A DNA stretch of 24,406 bases from NCBI GenBank assembly GCA_017461825.1, contig JAFTXB010000037.1:1-24406 (forward strand), read 5' to 3'. Below the pieces are notes generated by a model that ran no database searches, was not told the origin of the DNA, and saw only the letters and a list, made by a program, of their open reading frames with translations. Position 1 is the stretch's first letter. Each line of letters begins with the position of its first letter. A program made the position numbers and the translations under genes. Source of the DNA: Clostridia bacterium. Its GTDB lineage: Bacteria > Bacillota > Clostridia > Oscillospirales > CAG-272. Shown piece by piece: positions 5,874 to 15,442 of the stretch.

Positions 5874-5886
5874 GTGTTTTATCAAA

Positions 5887-6384
5887 TTATTCCTCGTCGG
5901 TGATCTTTTGATAATCGTCCTCGTCTACGATGCAGCCGAACTTTTCGCCGCATGCGGGGCAGATCAGATTCTCGGGGTCGAGCTCCTGATCAAAGCACAC
6001 CGTCTCGCCGCAAGAGGGGCACACGATCTCGTAGTAGTCCTCGTCGGCGCAGTCACAGCCGTCACAGCTCGCGCAGTCGCCGTCGCACTCCTCATAGTCG
6101 AAGTCGTCGTCCTCGTCGAAATCATCCTCGTCGAGCTCAACCTCCTCGTCCAGGAAGTCCTCAACCGCTTGCAGGTCATCGTCAAGCTCCTCAACGTAGT
6201 CTGCAAGGTATTCCAGATCGTCGTCGATCTCGGAAATATCCTCGTTGATCGCCTCGATCTCCTTTGTCATTTCGTCAACCAGCTCGAGGAGCGCCGCAAT
6301 GATCTTGCCCTCCTTGGTGGTCTTGTCATATTCCAGACCGTCCGCCAGTCCCTTGAGATATGCCGATTTTTCGGTAAGGCTCAT
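5887..6384 (-). CDS. CD1247 N-terminal domain-like acidic protein with C-terminal zinc ribbon
   Basis: This is a 165-residue protein in three parts. Residues 1 to about 50 form a helical domain (SLTEKSAYLKGLADGLEYDK, KIIAALLELVDEM) typical of the clostridial CD1247 N-terminal family. Residues about 50-110 are very acidic, with many Asp/Glu and a Cys cluster. Residues about 115-155 form a CPSCG...CPACG zinc-ribbon-like pair. It is presumably cytoplasmic, and no function is established for the family. The start ATG 6384 is supported by the conserved N-terminus. The nearest purine-rich site, AAAGGA, is about 13 bases upstream. It lies downstream of efp, separated by a terminator, so expression may come from read-through or an unseen promoter. 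Confidence 0.82.
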   Translation of the reverse strand: MSLTEKSAYLKGLADGLEYDKTTKEGKIIAALLELVDEMTKEIEAINEDISEIDDDLEYLADYVEELDDDLQAVEDFLDEEVELDEDDFDEDDDFDYEECDGDCASCDGCDCADEDYYEIVCPSCGETVCFDQELDPENLICPACGEKFGCIVDEDDYQKITDEE

Positions 6385-6419
6385 GTCTATATACCAATCC
6401 TTTCAAATATTTTTCAAAA

Positions 6420-6450
6420 ACGGGGAAGCCCCATGCAAGGTCTTCCCCGT
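6420..6450 (-). terminator. Intrinsic terminator between efp and the CD1247-like gene
   Basis: On the minus strand ACGGGGAAG pairs with CTTCCCCGT (6442-6450 with 6420-6428) and is followed by TTTTTGAAAA. It lies 10 bases after the efp stop and 35 bases before the next start, so it should attenuate the downstream gene. Confidence 0.85.
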
Positions 6451-6459
6451 GTCCGTTTC

Positions 6460-7020
6460 TTATGCTCTGGAAAGATACTCGCCGGTTCTGGTGTCGATCT
6501 TCAGCATATCGCCAACGTTGATAAACAGCGGAACCTTGATCTCGGCACCCGTCTCAAGCGTTGCGGGCTTTAAGGTGTTGGTTGCGGTGTTGCCTGCAAA
6601 GCCGGGATCGGTATCGGTAACCTCAAGCTCCACGAACGTGGGAGGCTCTACGCCGAATACGTTGCCCTTGTAGGAAATGATCTTGCACATCATCTCTTCC
6701 TTTACAAAACGGAAGTTGTCGCCAACCTTATCGTGTGCGATAAGAGTTTCTTCCCAAGTTTCGGTGTCCATGAAGTGGTACAGATCGCCATCGTCGTAAG
6801 AATACTGCATATCCTTTCTCTCGATATAAGCATTCTCAAACTTGTCGGTGGGGCTGAAGGTCTTTTCGATGACCGCGCCCGAGATCACGTTCTTCAGCTT
6901 CGTACGAACGAAAGCCGCACCCTTACCGGGCTTTACGTGTTGGAACTCAACGACCTGCAGAACGTTGCCCTGTCCGTCGTCAAAAGTAATGCCGTTTTTG
7001 AAATCGCCAGCTACTACCAT
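6460..7020 (-). CDS. efp: Translation elongation factor P
   Basis: This 186-residue tRNA-shaped factor enters the ribosomal E site and relieves stalling at polyproline. It has the KOW-like N-domain (MVVAGDFKNGITFDDG) with the loop HVKPGKGAAFVRTK, whose tip Lys33 is the position modified in other bacteria. Two OB-type domains follow, containing ENAYIERKDMQYSY and FIN.GD.L.IDTRTGEYLSRA. The length matches the family. The start ATG 7020 has GGAGG six bases upstream, and a good promoter lies at 7093-7121. Polyproline-type PKPEE repeats occur in the giant protein of this window, a plausible though generic client. Confidence 0.98.
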   Translation of the reverse strand: MVVAGDFKNGITFDDGQGNVLQVVEFQHVKPGKGAAFVRTKLKNVISGAVIEKTFSPTDKFENAYIERKDMQYSYDDGDLYHFMDTETWEETLIAHDKVGDNFRFVKEEMMCKIISYKGNVFGVEPPTFVELEVTDTDPGFAGNTATNTLKPATLETGAEIKVPLFINVGDMLKIDTRTGEYLSRA

Positions 7021-7092
7021 AATTTACCTCCAAAATAAAACAGAAAGTCAAATTTGCGCCGGCAATGTTTGTCCGGTCACATAGTTACCTAT

Positions 7093-7121
7093 ATTGTACA
7101 CCAAAAATTGAATTTTTGCAA
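7093..7121 (-). promoter_or_regulatory. Sigma-A promoter for efp
   Basis: On the minus strand TTGCAA (7116-7121) and TACAAT (7093-7098) have a 17-base spacer. The predicted leader is about 65 nt. The region 7021-7266 between the divergent efp and pepF genes is otherwise AT-rich filler. Confidence 0.75.
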
Positions 7122-7202
7122 TAGATTTTTTCGTTCTTTTTTAAATTTTTTTCAATTTTTTTCGTTTTTTTAGAAAAAATTCATTGAATCGGCTTTTTGG
7201 GC

Positions 7203-7231
7203 TTTACTTTTTCCTTATTTTGTGGTAAACT
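7203..7231 (+). promoter_or_regulatory. Sigma-A promoter for pepF
   Basis: TTTACT (7203-7208) and TAAACT (7226-7231) have a 17-base spacer and a TG one base before the -10 (extended -10). It lies about 35 bases before the pepF start. Confidence 0.72.
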
Positions 7232-7266
7232 GATAGCAATCAATACTGATGAAAGGTAAACTAAAA

Positions 7267-9048
7267 ATGGCACTAAAGCAAAGAAGTGAAGTCCAAACCG
7301 ACTTTACATGGAATTTTACGGACATGTACCCCTCGGATGAGGCATGGGAGGCAGCTTACAGCGAAGCGGAGGGCTTGATTGGTGGAGTTGCCGCCATTCA
7401 AGGCACGCTTGGAAAGTCCTCCGAAGCTATGAAAGCAGGACTGGATCTGCTGTTTGACGCGATGCAAAAGATCGAGCTTTTGTACGTTTACTCCATGCTC
7501 CGTCTCAACGTTGACAACGGCGATCCCAAATATCAGACCATGAACGGACGCGCGATGAATTTGTTGGTCAAGGTCTCCACCGCGACCTCCTTCCTTGAGC
7601 CCGAGATCCTCTCGATTCCCGCAGACAAGCTGGCTGAAATGATCAACGATCCCCTGCTCTGCCGCTACAAGCATATGCTACAGGACACCGACCGCGGCCG
7701 CGCCCATGTGGGCAGTGCCGAGATCGAGCACATGATGGCAATGCTCTCGGACGTTTCGGGCACGGCGAAAAGCTGCTTTACCTCGTTTGAGAGCGTGGAC
7801 ATGACCTTCCCTGAGATCACCGATGAAAACGGCGAAAAGGTGACGCTGACGCACGGAAACTTTGGCGTGTACCGCGAAAGCACCGATCAACGCGTGCGCC
7901 GTGAATCCTTTGAAGCCTACTTTGGAGAATTCAAAAAGTATATCAACACGCTTGCCTCGATGTACGCGGGCAGTGTGAAAATGGATAATTTCTACACACG
8001 TGCGCGCAAATTTGATTCTTCCTGTGAAAAGGCACTGTTTGGAAACAATGTGCCCGTTGACGTTTACGACAAGCTGACCGAGGCTGTTCACGGCGGGCTT
8101 TCCACCATGCGCCGCTACCTTGATCTGCGCCGCCGCGTGCTGGGGCTGGACGAGCTGAATATGTACGACCTCTACTGCCCGATGGTTGCCGATGTTGACA
8201 TGAAGGTGACCTTTGACGAAGCAAAAGAGCTTGTCAAAAAAGCAACTATGCCTTTGGGCGAGGAATACCAAAAGCTGCTTGACCGCGCATTCTCGGAGCG
8301 TTGGATCGACGTTTACGAAAACAAGGGCAAGACCACGGGTGCCTACTCCTGCGGTGTTTTTGGCGTGCACCCCTACGTTCTGCTCAACTACACCGACACA
8401 CTTGACGATGCCTTTACGCTGGCGCACGAGCTGGGACACGCGATGCACTCCTATTTCTCGGACACCACGCAGGATTTTGCCAACCACGACTACCGCATTT
8501 TGGTTGCCGAGGTGGCATCGACCGTCAATGAGGTGCTCCTGACGCGCTATCTGCTCTCCACCGAGACCGATCCCGCGCGCCGCGCCTATATCCTCAACCA
8601 CTTCCTTGAAGGATTCCGAACGACCGTTTTCCGCCAGACGCTGTTTGCCGAGTTTGAGCGGCAGGCGCACGATCTTGACATGAACGGCACGCCTCTCACC
8701 GCCGAGGTGCTGAACGGCATCTACCGCAAGCTCAACGAGCTGTACTACGAGGGCGCTACGGTCAACGAGCTTCAGGACATTGAGTGGGCTCGTATTCCCC
8801 ACTTCTACAATGCGTTCTACGTTTACCAGTACGCAACCGGCTTTTGCTCCGCTGTTTCGATCGCCAAGAAAATTTTGGAAGAGAACGGTGCCGCCGACTA
8901 CCTGCGATTCCTTTCCACGGGTGGCTCGGATTATCCGCTTGAAGAGCTCAAAATTACGGGCGTGGATCTCACAAAGCCCGACACCGTTGCCTCGGCAATG
9001 GAGGAATTTGACCGCGCACTGACCGAGCTGGAGGGGCTGTTGGCTTGA
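7267..9048 (+). CDS. pepF: Oligoendopeptidase F (M3B family zinc metallopeptidase)
   Basis: This 593-residue cytoplasmic endopeptidase cleaves short peptides of roughly 7-20 residues. The N-terminal helical region starts TDFTWNFTDMYPSDEAWEAAY, typical of PepF. The zinc site is LAHELGHAMHSY, with His387, Glu388 and His391, followed downstream by the third-ligand helix AEVASTVNEVLL. The C-terminal region contains YNAFYVYQYATGFCSA, also typical. Length is as expected (about 600). ATG 7267 is preferred over the in-frame ATG 7249 because GAAAGG at 7251-7256 lies ten bases before it, and the shorter start matches the family N-terminus (MALKQRSEVQ). It is monocistronic, with its own promoter, and convergent with the large minus-strand operon. 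Confidence 0.96.
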   Translation: MALKQRSEVQTDFTWNFTDMYPSDEAWEAAYSEAEGLIGGVAAIQGTLGKSSEAMKAGLDLLFDAMQKIELLYVYSMLRLNVDNGDPKYQTMNGRAMNLLVKVSTATSFLEPEILSIPADKLAEMINDPLLCRYKHMLQDTDRGRAHVGSAEIEHMMAMLSDVSGTAKSCFTSFESVDMTFPEITDENGEKVTLTHGNFGVYRESTDQRVRRESFEAYFGEFKKYINTLASMYAGSVKMDNFYTRARKFDSSCEKALFGNNVPVDVYDKLTEAVHGGLSTMRRYLDLRRRVLGLDELNMYDLYCPMVADVDMKVTFDEAKELVKKATMPLGEEYQKLLDRAFSERWIDVYENKGKTTGAYSCGVFGVHPYVLLNYTDTLDDAFTLAHELGHAMHSYFSDTTQDFANHDYRILVAEVASTVNEVLLTRYLLSTETDPARRAYILNHFLEGFRTTVFRQTLFAEFERQAHDLDMNGTPLTAEVLNGIYRKLNELYYEGATVNELQDIEWARIPHFYNAFYVYQYATGFCSAVSIAKKILEENGAADYLRFLSTGGSDYPLEELKITGVDLTKPDTVASAMEEFDRALTELEGLLA

Positions 9049-9100
9049 TGTAACAGCTTGCCCCCATTTGCGCGCATATCCATTTTCATAAGCTAAAAAA

Positions 9101-9131
9101 GCCCCCCAAGACCAACTCGGTCTTGGGGGGC
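9101..9131 (-). terminator. Terminator of the matrix-like operon
   Basis: GCCCCCCAAGACC (9101-9113) pairs perfectly with GGTCTTGGGGGGC (9119-9131). On the minus strand the stem is followed by TTTTTT, so it ends the operon whose last gene stops at 9198. It may also stop pepF transcription from the other side. Confidence 0.88.
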
Positions 9132-9197
9132 AAACGCGTCTCGTCAATCAGAGGGCAATTGACGGGGGCGTTTTTTGTTGACTATACTGTCTCAAAA

Positions 9198-12100
9198 TCA
9201 GGGCTCAACGATAACGGTTGCACCGTTAACCGTTACCAGCTCTTTGGTGTTTGCCGCATCTTCATCAACCCAAACTGCATTGGTGGTATCTTTTGCGACA
9301 TTGGAGATATCAACGTTTTCTCCAACCGTAATTTCTGCACCCAGTGCGGATTTTACAACGATCGCTGCTTTGCTCTTCGTGGTAAAGGTTGCGTTGGAAA
9401 TGCTCAGCTTGGTGCAAACGATGTCGTCTGCATCAACGTACTGATCATCGATTTTGATGCCTCTGCCGTCGGAGTTAATCGTACAACCGTTAATTGTAAC
9501 CTCGCCAACATTTGCAGAGATCCACAGAGCATAGTAATCGTGCGTTTCGGTGATGGTAACGTTGGTCAGCTTTGCATAACCACAGCCGTCCAGTGCTACA
9601 GCCTTCTCAAATACAACTTTGTTCAGCTCTACGTTGCACATAAAGGTTAAGTCGTAGGAGTTCCAAGTGCCGGAGGTCTGAGAGCTGGTAACGGTAGCGT
9701 TGTTGATTTTCAGAACGCCGTTCGGATTTACGAGGTTGAGTCTCGACCAGTAGGTGGTGGAGAGCGTCAGCTTCTTACCGTTGCCGTCGATCTCAATGCT
9801 CGTGGTAGCTTCGCCGCCGAGCTTCAAATAAGCATCACTTGCGTTCAAGCTTACGTCGTTCAAAAGCTTAACCTTAATGACTTCTTCATTCCGCTTCAAT
9901 ACATTTTCCAATTGAGCGTCATTGGAAACCATATAAACGCCGTCAACCTTCACAATGGTCTTTGCGCCGTTTCCGCTATCCCACTTAGAAATGTATGCCA
10001 TTTCGCCATATGTGGGAGCCGTGCAGCCGTTCAAAACAACCTCGATACCTACGGAGAATTTGACGCTGTTGATTTCAACCGCACCATCGGATGCAGTGTT
10101 TTTGGTATTAAAGGTGCAATCTGTAAAGGTTACAATCTGCTTGCCGCCGTCAACGTCATTGTCGCTGTAGCAGTTAACGCCACGGTCACCGTAAGTGAAA
10201 TCACAGCCGATGAAGGTTACATTCTTCGCACCGTAAGTCCATACGCAGTGTTCTGCGCCGTTAGAATTCAGATCGCAGTTTTCAAAGGTTACATTTTCTG
10301 CAAACAAGAACTGGAGGCCATTGATCTGACAGTTTTTGTAGGTCAGACTTGCCGCATGTGTAAATCCTTGATAGTTTTTGGTTGCACAATTAAGCGTTAC
10401 GCCATCAAACACCAAGGTCGCACCGGTGAAAGCCTGAGATCCATTGGTCGGAATAGCACTGATATCGATTACAGCGTCTTTCGTTCCGGAGATAGTAAGT
10501 GTTTTTCCTTGGAAGACGTAGTCTTGCGGCATTGTGTAATTGCCGTCAGCAAGCCAAATATTGATTGCTCCCTTGGCAACAGCCGCCTTAATCATAGCAG
10601 TCTCTTCAACGCCATCGGTAGAATCATCATGCTTGACAACATATGCGCCATCAACGATAATCGTATTACCTACGCCATAGTTACCTACCACTGTTTTAAT
10701 ATCCTTCTCGGTCTTGCCATCGGTTACAACGCAGTTGGTGAAGGTAACAGTCTTGTTGTTCTTGCAAAGGTCTACCCACTCGGTGCTTGCAGAACCGTCA
10801 AATACAAAGGTACAACCAGTCAGTTCAGTGTTGCCGTGGAGGTTAATACCGTTGTAGCTACTTCTTCCATTTGCCTTGAAGGTACAGTTCTCCAACGTGA
10901 GCATTTCAAGCGCCTCGCCAAAAGCATTGAAACCACTAAAGGTGCAATTTCTAAAGATAGCCTTGTTTGCGCCGCCATCAAAGTGTGCACCGTAAACATC
11001 ACCGTCAAATACGCAATTTTCAAATACTACGGTGTCACCGGCATAGCACCAACGAAGTCCGTTGCTACCGGTAAAGGTACAATCCTTAAGCGTTCCGTTG
11101 ATGGTACCGCCAACAGCATTTCCATTCTCATTCGAGAAGGTTGCACCGATAACGGTTGCACCTTTCATATCAAGAGAGGAACTACCTTCAAATACTGTAC
11201 CCTCGGCACAGATAACGGTTTTGGTAGAATCAAGACCAGTTGTTTTAAACGTGTATGTACCGGGCATAACGTTGATTTCGGTCGCCTTGGAGCTAAGAGC
11301 TGCCTCGTATGCATTTTGATTGTATGCATACAAAGCACCGGTAGCCTCGTCTTTGAACAAGCCTTCTACAGCACTGCCGCCTTCTTCAATATCACTGGTC
11401 ATACGGCATTTAATTGTATATCCACCGTAATTCGTTGCAGCACCATCCGCAGCAATCAGACGATCCTTGATCACTTCATTTTCAACCTGAATGGTAATTT
11501 CATGACCGTCACCGTTTTCTAAGTTGGTAAAGATCATACCACTTTTATCTGTAATAACACCACCGGCAAAAGTAACATTCTTGCCATTCAAAACGACATT
11601 TTTCAGTACCGCACATGCTCTAAATGCATAATTCGGAATATCAACGTCGCCTTCAATTGTAACAGAAGTCAATGACTTCATGTCTCTAAATGCACCGTAT
11701 CCGATTTCCTTAACAGTTTCAGGAACAATAAGTGTTTCCAATCCGGTTCCTGCAAAGGCATTGATACCAATGGTTGTAACAGAAGCGGGAATATTTACTT
11801 CCTTCAACTGGCTTGCTTGATTAAATGCAGCAACAGGAATTTCAGTCCAGCCCTCGGGCAACACTACTTTCTCAACCGCAGACTTGTAGAACATACCACC
11901 AGATGCTCCCGTTCCAGCAGCATTGGGAGTTCCGCCAAAATCGGTTACAGAAAGAGGAATAACAACTTCTTTAACCGTGGTATTTCCTTCAAGAATTTTG
12001 GAGCCAAGAGTGGTAACACCCTCGGGAATTACCAGTTTTGCAGGAGCCTCTGCAGAAACCTTATCCAACACTACCTCGCCGGTAACGCCGTCTTCGTAGA

Positions 12101-15100
12101 TTTGTACTCCGGGAATGTTGTGCTCGAACGTATTGTAATTCTTGATTGTCAACGAGCTGTTAGCATCAACACCCTCCGTGGTATAATCATCGGGGAGAGT
12201 ACAATCGATAAACGCTGCACTTTCGTTAGAGCCACGGAAGTATACCAAATACTTGGTTCCTTCGGACTCGTAAACGGTAATGTCGGAATCCGTGACCGTA
12301 ATATCGATATTGGAGCCGTTGGTACGAACGAAGTATCTACCGGTATTCACGGTACAGTTATCCACGGTGACATCGCCGTTATTCTGGTTATTGATGAAAC
12401 CATCCGGAGCATCGTTAACAACAGAATTCTTTACAGAAAGGAGGCTATCTACATAACCGGAAATGCACGTGCCGTTGAAGGTACAGCCGTCAAACGCTAC
12501 GTTGCCAATTCTGTTACAGCCCGAAGCACCAACCGTTACATATTCGCCCTCAAATACACAATTGTTGAAGGAGATATTGGATGCAGCTGCGGTGAGTTCA
12601 ACCGTCTTGTAATCATTGGTGAAAGCGATATTCTCAAAAGCAGTAACTGCGGTAGCGGAGGAGAAGCCTGCCTGAGCATCCCCAAAACCGTTAACGGTCA
12701 CTTTGCCAGTGAAGATAACAGCGGGAACACTCTGTGCGCCGCGCAGACTGTAAGAGGAAACTGTTTCACCAACAAAGGTAACGTTGGCAATGGGAGCCCC
12801 CGCAGTAACGCCGCCTGCATAGTTGTTACTCTTGTCATGAGCAACGGTGCCGTTCCACTCGGGATACTGGTTGATTACGTAGTCATTCGAATAAGTGCCT
12901 GCCTTCAGGGTAACGGTCAGATCAATGTTCCAGAAAGACTTGTCTGTTTTAATCTTATCCAGAAGGGTCTGCAACTCCTCGTCGTTTTCAACGATCAGCT
13001 GTACCTTGTTATTCTCATTCGTAAAGTTGAATGTTGTTACATCGGTATCTGTTTCGTAAATGAAGAGCTGTTGGTCACCGGGCATACAGTTAATAAAGGA
13101 GCTGTTTTTAATTACCACCGTTGTTTTCGCATTCAGCGTACCAATTGCAACACCGGGCTTTTTGCTGAGCTCATTGAAGGTACAGTTGTCAACGGTTACC
13201 GAGTTGATCTCTCCGCCATAAGCCTCGTGCATCTTCAAGCCGCGGTATCCCTCGAACAGACAATCGGTAAAGCTTGCCTTGCCGCCCTCTACCCAAACAT
13301 CATATTCGTTGGAATTGTTAGAATTAAACTCGCAGTTCTTAAATGTTGTATCACCTGATACCATAACAGCGTTTACAAATACGCAGTTTTCAAATACTAC
13401 CTTGCCAGCGAATTCAAGATAACCAAATTCCCAAGAACCCTCTGCATAAGATACAGATTCATCGACAATGGTAAAGTTTTTGAAGGTAATAGAGCAGTTC
13501 TTATTGTTATTTGCGATCGGACCAACACCGGAGCCGGTTGCAACGAACTTAGAGGTTCCGTCTTCTGCACCGATCACAGTAATATTACCAACGGTCTCTG
13601 CGCCCCAAGGCGTGCTACCGTGTTCTGCGCCGGTCTTCCAAGAAATCGTGGTGCTTTCGGGAACGTTGATAGTGACATCTCCTACGGTTTCCTCTTCAAG
13701 TACCTGACTCAAGCTACCGTATACCTTACCGTTTACGGTTGCGCAACCAACGATCTCTACACTAACTGCCTTGTTGGTAGGATCCACGGTACCGGACATC
13801 ACGCGACCGATAATCTCACCTGCATTTACATCCTTGTTTCCGTAGTGATAGGTTTCTTGGTCAATCTTAATGTTTACGTTTTTAGCTTCGTTGGCAACCA
13901 CTGCAGTGCCTGCATCACCGGCACCAACAATACTACCTGCATCTCTGTAAGCGAAAATATCAACGTTTCTTACAGCGTTTTCGCTAATCACGTAGACACT
14001 TGCCGACTGGAAGTAACCTGCGATACCACCAACCTTGTCGCCGTTGTCATATTTGTCAGCAGCAACAGCATTCGGGGTTGCGGTCAGCGTTGCGTTGGTT
14101 ACCGAGCAGTTGGTAATAGCGCCATATACATAACCCGCAATACCACCTACGTAGCGGTTACCGGCTACGGTTGCGTTATTTACGTGAACATTGTCAATTG
14201 CGCCGCGAGTATAAATCGAACCTGCAACAACAGCAATACCGTTAACCGTCTGATCGCCGGTAGAAATGTGATTTACGCTTGCATCCTCAAAAATGATGTT
14301 CTTTGCGGTACCGTTCAAAGAACCAAAGAAGCCTGCTGCGGTATAAGAACCAACAACCGCTCTGGTTGCAAAAACAGCTGCGTTTTGATTCAAGGTATCA
14401 ACTACCATATTGGAAATGGTATGTCCCTGACCGTCAAACGTACCCTGGAACAACGTGGCTGCGGTATCACCGTTCAATCCGATAGGCGTCCAATATGCGC
14501 CGCCCAGATCCATCTCGTCTGCAAGAGCTACGGTAATGCCCTTGTAGGTGTTGCCCGCATTTACAGATGCTGCAAATGCTGCCAATTCAACCTCATCGTA
14601 AATGGTAATTACACCGTTTACTGCTGCGGGAACCGATACACCGTAAGCGAGATCCTGCCATTGTACAGACATAACCTCATCGTCAGGAGCAGGGGAAGTT
14701 GCCGCATTGCCCTGAACAGCCTCTACAACGTAGACGATCTTACAGGTTTTATCCTGGTAGCGATTGCCTGCATCGATAGGAAGGTCAACCGAAACGGTTA
14801 CGTTATCAATTTCTTTTTCCCCACTCTCAACTGCCTCTAAGGGTTTCCATGCGGACGTGTGAGAAAGGACTTTGCTAAAATCGGTATCGTTAACCTTGAA
14901 ATTCAAGCCGTAGAAAAGGTCTGCGCCATAGGTGCAAGCCACTCTTACACGGTATTGAACAGCAATGTTACTACGATTTGTAATCTTAATATTAAAGGTT
15001 ACTTTATCACCGGGTGTTACTTTGTCAAGATTTAATGTATTTCCAACGATCGTTGCTGTACCACCGTTGGTAAAGGTTGCTTCTTTTGTTCTATCCTTAT

Positions 15101-15347
15101 AAATGTACGTTGCACCGTTTTCATCAATCAACGTGCCCTCGGCATTAGGATCTGCCGTAGGATCAGCCAGAGCTGAAAACAGTTGCATCGTATCATTAAG
15201 GATCATTGCCTGTACGTCTACCTTACCTGCAGTAACAGCAACGTTCACCTGACTCTCGCTGGTAAACAGCGCAAAGGTTGCTCCTGCGATCAGGCTCACG
15301 CACACGGCGATCGTCAAAATCGAGGATATTAACGCTTTCTTTTTCAT
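9198..15347 (-). CDS. Giant secreted protein: TasA-like N-domain, GLUG-like, beta-helix and BspA-like LRR regions
   Basis: This is a 2049-residue exported protein. Residues 1-30 are a SipW-type signal (MKKKALISS...GATFALFTSES). Residues about 30-215 resemble a TasA/camelysin domain (VTAGKVDVQAMI, then DKVTPGDKVTFNIKITNRS). Residues about 280-515 hold GLUG-like repeats (YVGGIAGYVYGAITNCSVTN). Residues about 620-1110 and 1340-2000 are parallel beta-helix coils with ladders of FENCVF, FKNCEF, LENCTF and FTDCTF. Residues about 1106-1255 are BspA-like leucine-rich repeats (IPASVTTIGINAFAG). No LPXTG sortase motif, SLH domain or C-terminal membrane anchor is seen, and the protein ends ATVIVEP. ATG 15347 has AAGGAGA at 15352-15358. 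It is the last gene of the operon. Attachment through its TasA-like domain to a fibre is my inference. Adhesin or glycan-binding roles are typical for such folds. Confidence 0.9.
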   Translation of the reverse strand: MKKKALISSILTIAVCVSLIAGATFALFTSESQVNVAVTAGKVDVQAMILNDTMQLFSALADPTADPNAEGTLIDENGATYIYKDRTKEATFTNGGTATIVGNTLNLDKVTPGDKVTFNIKITNRSNIAVQYRVRVACTYGADLFYGLNFKVNDTDFSKVLSHTSAWKPLEAVESGEKEIDNVTVSVDLPIDAGNRYQDKTCKIVYVVEAVQGNAATSPAPDDEVMSVQWQDLAYGVSVPAAVNGVITIYDEVELAAFAASVNAGNTYKGITVALADEMDLGGAYWTPIGLNGDTAATLFQGTFDGQGHTISNMVVDTLNQNAAVFATRAVVGSYTAAGFFGSLNGTAKNIIFEDASVNHISTGDQTVNGIAVVAGSIYTRGAIDNVHVNNATVAGNRYVGGIAGYVYGAITNCSVTNATLTATPNAVAADKYDNGDKVGGIAGYFQSASVYVISENAVRNVDIFAYRDAGSIVGAGDAGTAVVANEAKNVNIKIDQETYHYGNKDVNAGEIIGRVMSGTVDPTNKAVSVEIVGCATVNGKVYGSLSQVLEEETVGDVTINVPESTTISWKTGAEHGSTPWGAETVGNITVIGAEDGTSKFVATGSGVGPIANNNKNCSITFKNFTIVDESVSYAEGSWEFGYLEFAGKVVFENCVFVNAVMVSGDTTFKNCEFNSNNSNEYDVWVEGGKASFTDCLFEGYRGLKMHEAYGGEINSVTVDNCTFNELSKKPGVAIGTLNAKTTVVIKNSSFINCMPGDQQLFIYETDTDVTTFNFTNENNKVQLIVENDEELQTLLDKIKTDKSFWNIDLTVTLKAGTYSNDYVINQYPEWNGTVAHDKSNNYAGGVTAGAPIANVTFVGETVSSYSLRGAQSVPAVIFTGKVTVNGFGDAQAGFSSATAVTAFENIAFTNDYKTVELTAAASNISFNNCVFEGEYVTVGASGCNRIGNVAFDGCTFNGTCISGYVDSLLSVKNSVVNDAPDGFINNQNNGDVTVDNCTVNTGRYFVRTNGSNIDITVTDSDITVYESEGTKYLVYFRGSNESAAFIDCTLPDDYTTEGVDANSSLTIKNYNTFEHNIPGVQIYEDGVTGEVVLDKVSAEAPAKLVIPEGVTTLGSKILEGNTTVKEVVIPLSVTDFGGTPNAAGTGASGGMFYKSAVEKVVLPEGWTEIPVAAFNQASQLKEVNIPASVTTIGINAFAGTGLETLIVPETVKEIGYGAFRDMKSLTSVTIEGDVDIPNYAFRACAVLKNVVLNGKNVTFAGGVITDKSGMIFTNLENGDGHEITIQVENEVIKDRLIAADGAATNYGGYTIKCRMTSDIEEGGSAVEGLFKDEATGALYAYNQNAYEAALSSKATEINVMPGTYTFKTTGLDSTKTVICAEGTVFEGSSSLDMKGATVIGATFSNENGNAVGGTINGTLKDCTFTGSNGLRWCYAGDTVVFENCVFDGDVYGAHFDGGANKAIFRNCTFSGFNAFGEALEMLTLENCTFKANGRSSYNGINLHGNTELTGCTFVFDGSASTEWVDLCKNNKTVTFTNCVVTDGKTEKDIKTVVGNYGVGNTIIVDGAYVVKHDDSTDGVEETAMIKAAVAKGAINIWLADGNYTMPQDYVFQGKTLTISGTKDAVIDISAIPTNGSQAFTGATLVFDGVTLNCATKNYQGFTHAASLTYKNCQINGLQFLFAENVTFENCDLNSNGAEHCVWTYGAKNVTFIGCDFTYGDRGVNCYSDNDVDGGKQIVTFTDCTFNTKNTASDGAVEINSVKFSVGIEVVLNGCTAPTYGEMAYISKWDSGNGAKTIVKVDGVYMVSNDAQLENVLKRNEEVIKVKLLNDVSLNASDAYLKLGGEATTSIEIDGNGKKLTLSTTYWSRLNLVNPNGVLKINNATVTSSQTSGTWNSYDLTFMCNVELNKVVFEKAVALDGCGYAKLTNVTITETHDYYALWISANVGEVTINGCTINSDGRGIKIDDQYVDADDIVCTKLSISNATFTTKSKAAIVVKSALGAEITVGENVDISNVAKDTTNAVWVDEDAANTKELVTVNGATVIVEP

Positions 15348-15442
15348 AGTGTCTCCTTATTATATTTTTTGTGAGGGAGAAGTTGGCGAACCTCGGTTTC
15401 CCTCTGTTTGTCCGAAATTCGCATGTTTCCTCCGCTACGATT

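Noticed and set aside
5872..6573. Hydrophobic 233-codon plus-strand frame
   Set aside because: It is the complement of the acidic CD1247-like gene (Asp/Glu codons read backward as Val/Leu/Ile). It spans a terminator and has no ribosome binding site.
7678..9147. 489-codon minus-strand frame opposite pepF
   Set aside because: pepF is unambiguous on the plus strand. The frame also runs through the terminator at 9101-9131.
9198..9300. LPXTG sorting signal at the end of the 2049-residue protein
   Set aside because: The C-terminus ends ATVIVEP with no LPXTG motif, hydrophobic segment or basic tail.
9912..14840. Long plus-strand open frames (up to 536 codons) opposite the beta-helix gene
   Set aside because: They lie entirely antisense to a gene with a signal peptide, domain motifs and a ribosome binding site. 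Their products are low-complexity shadows with no recognisable domains or start signals.
15359..15364. TATAAT on the minus strand just before the beta-helix gene
   Set aside because: A start site downstream of it would fall within or after the ribosome binding site, and no -35 fits.
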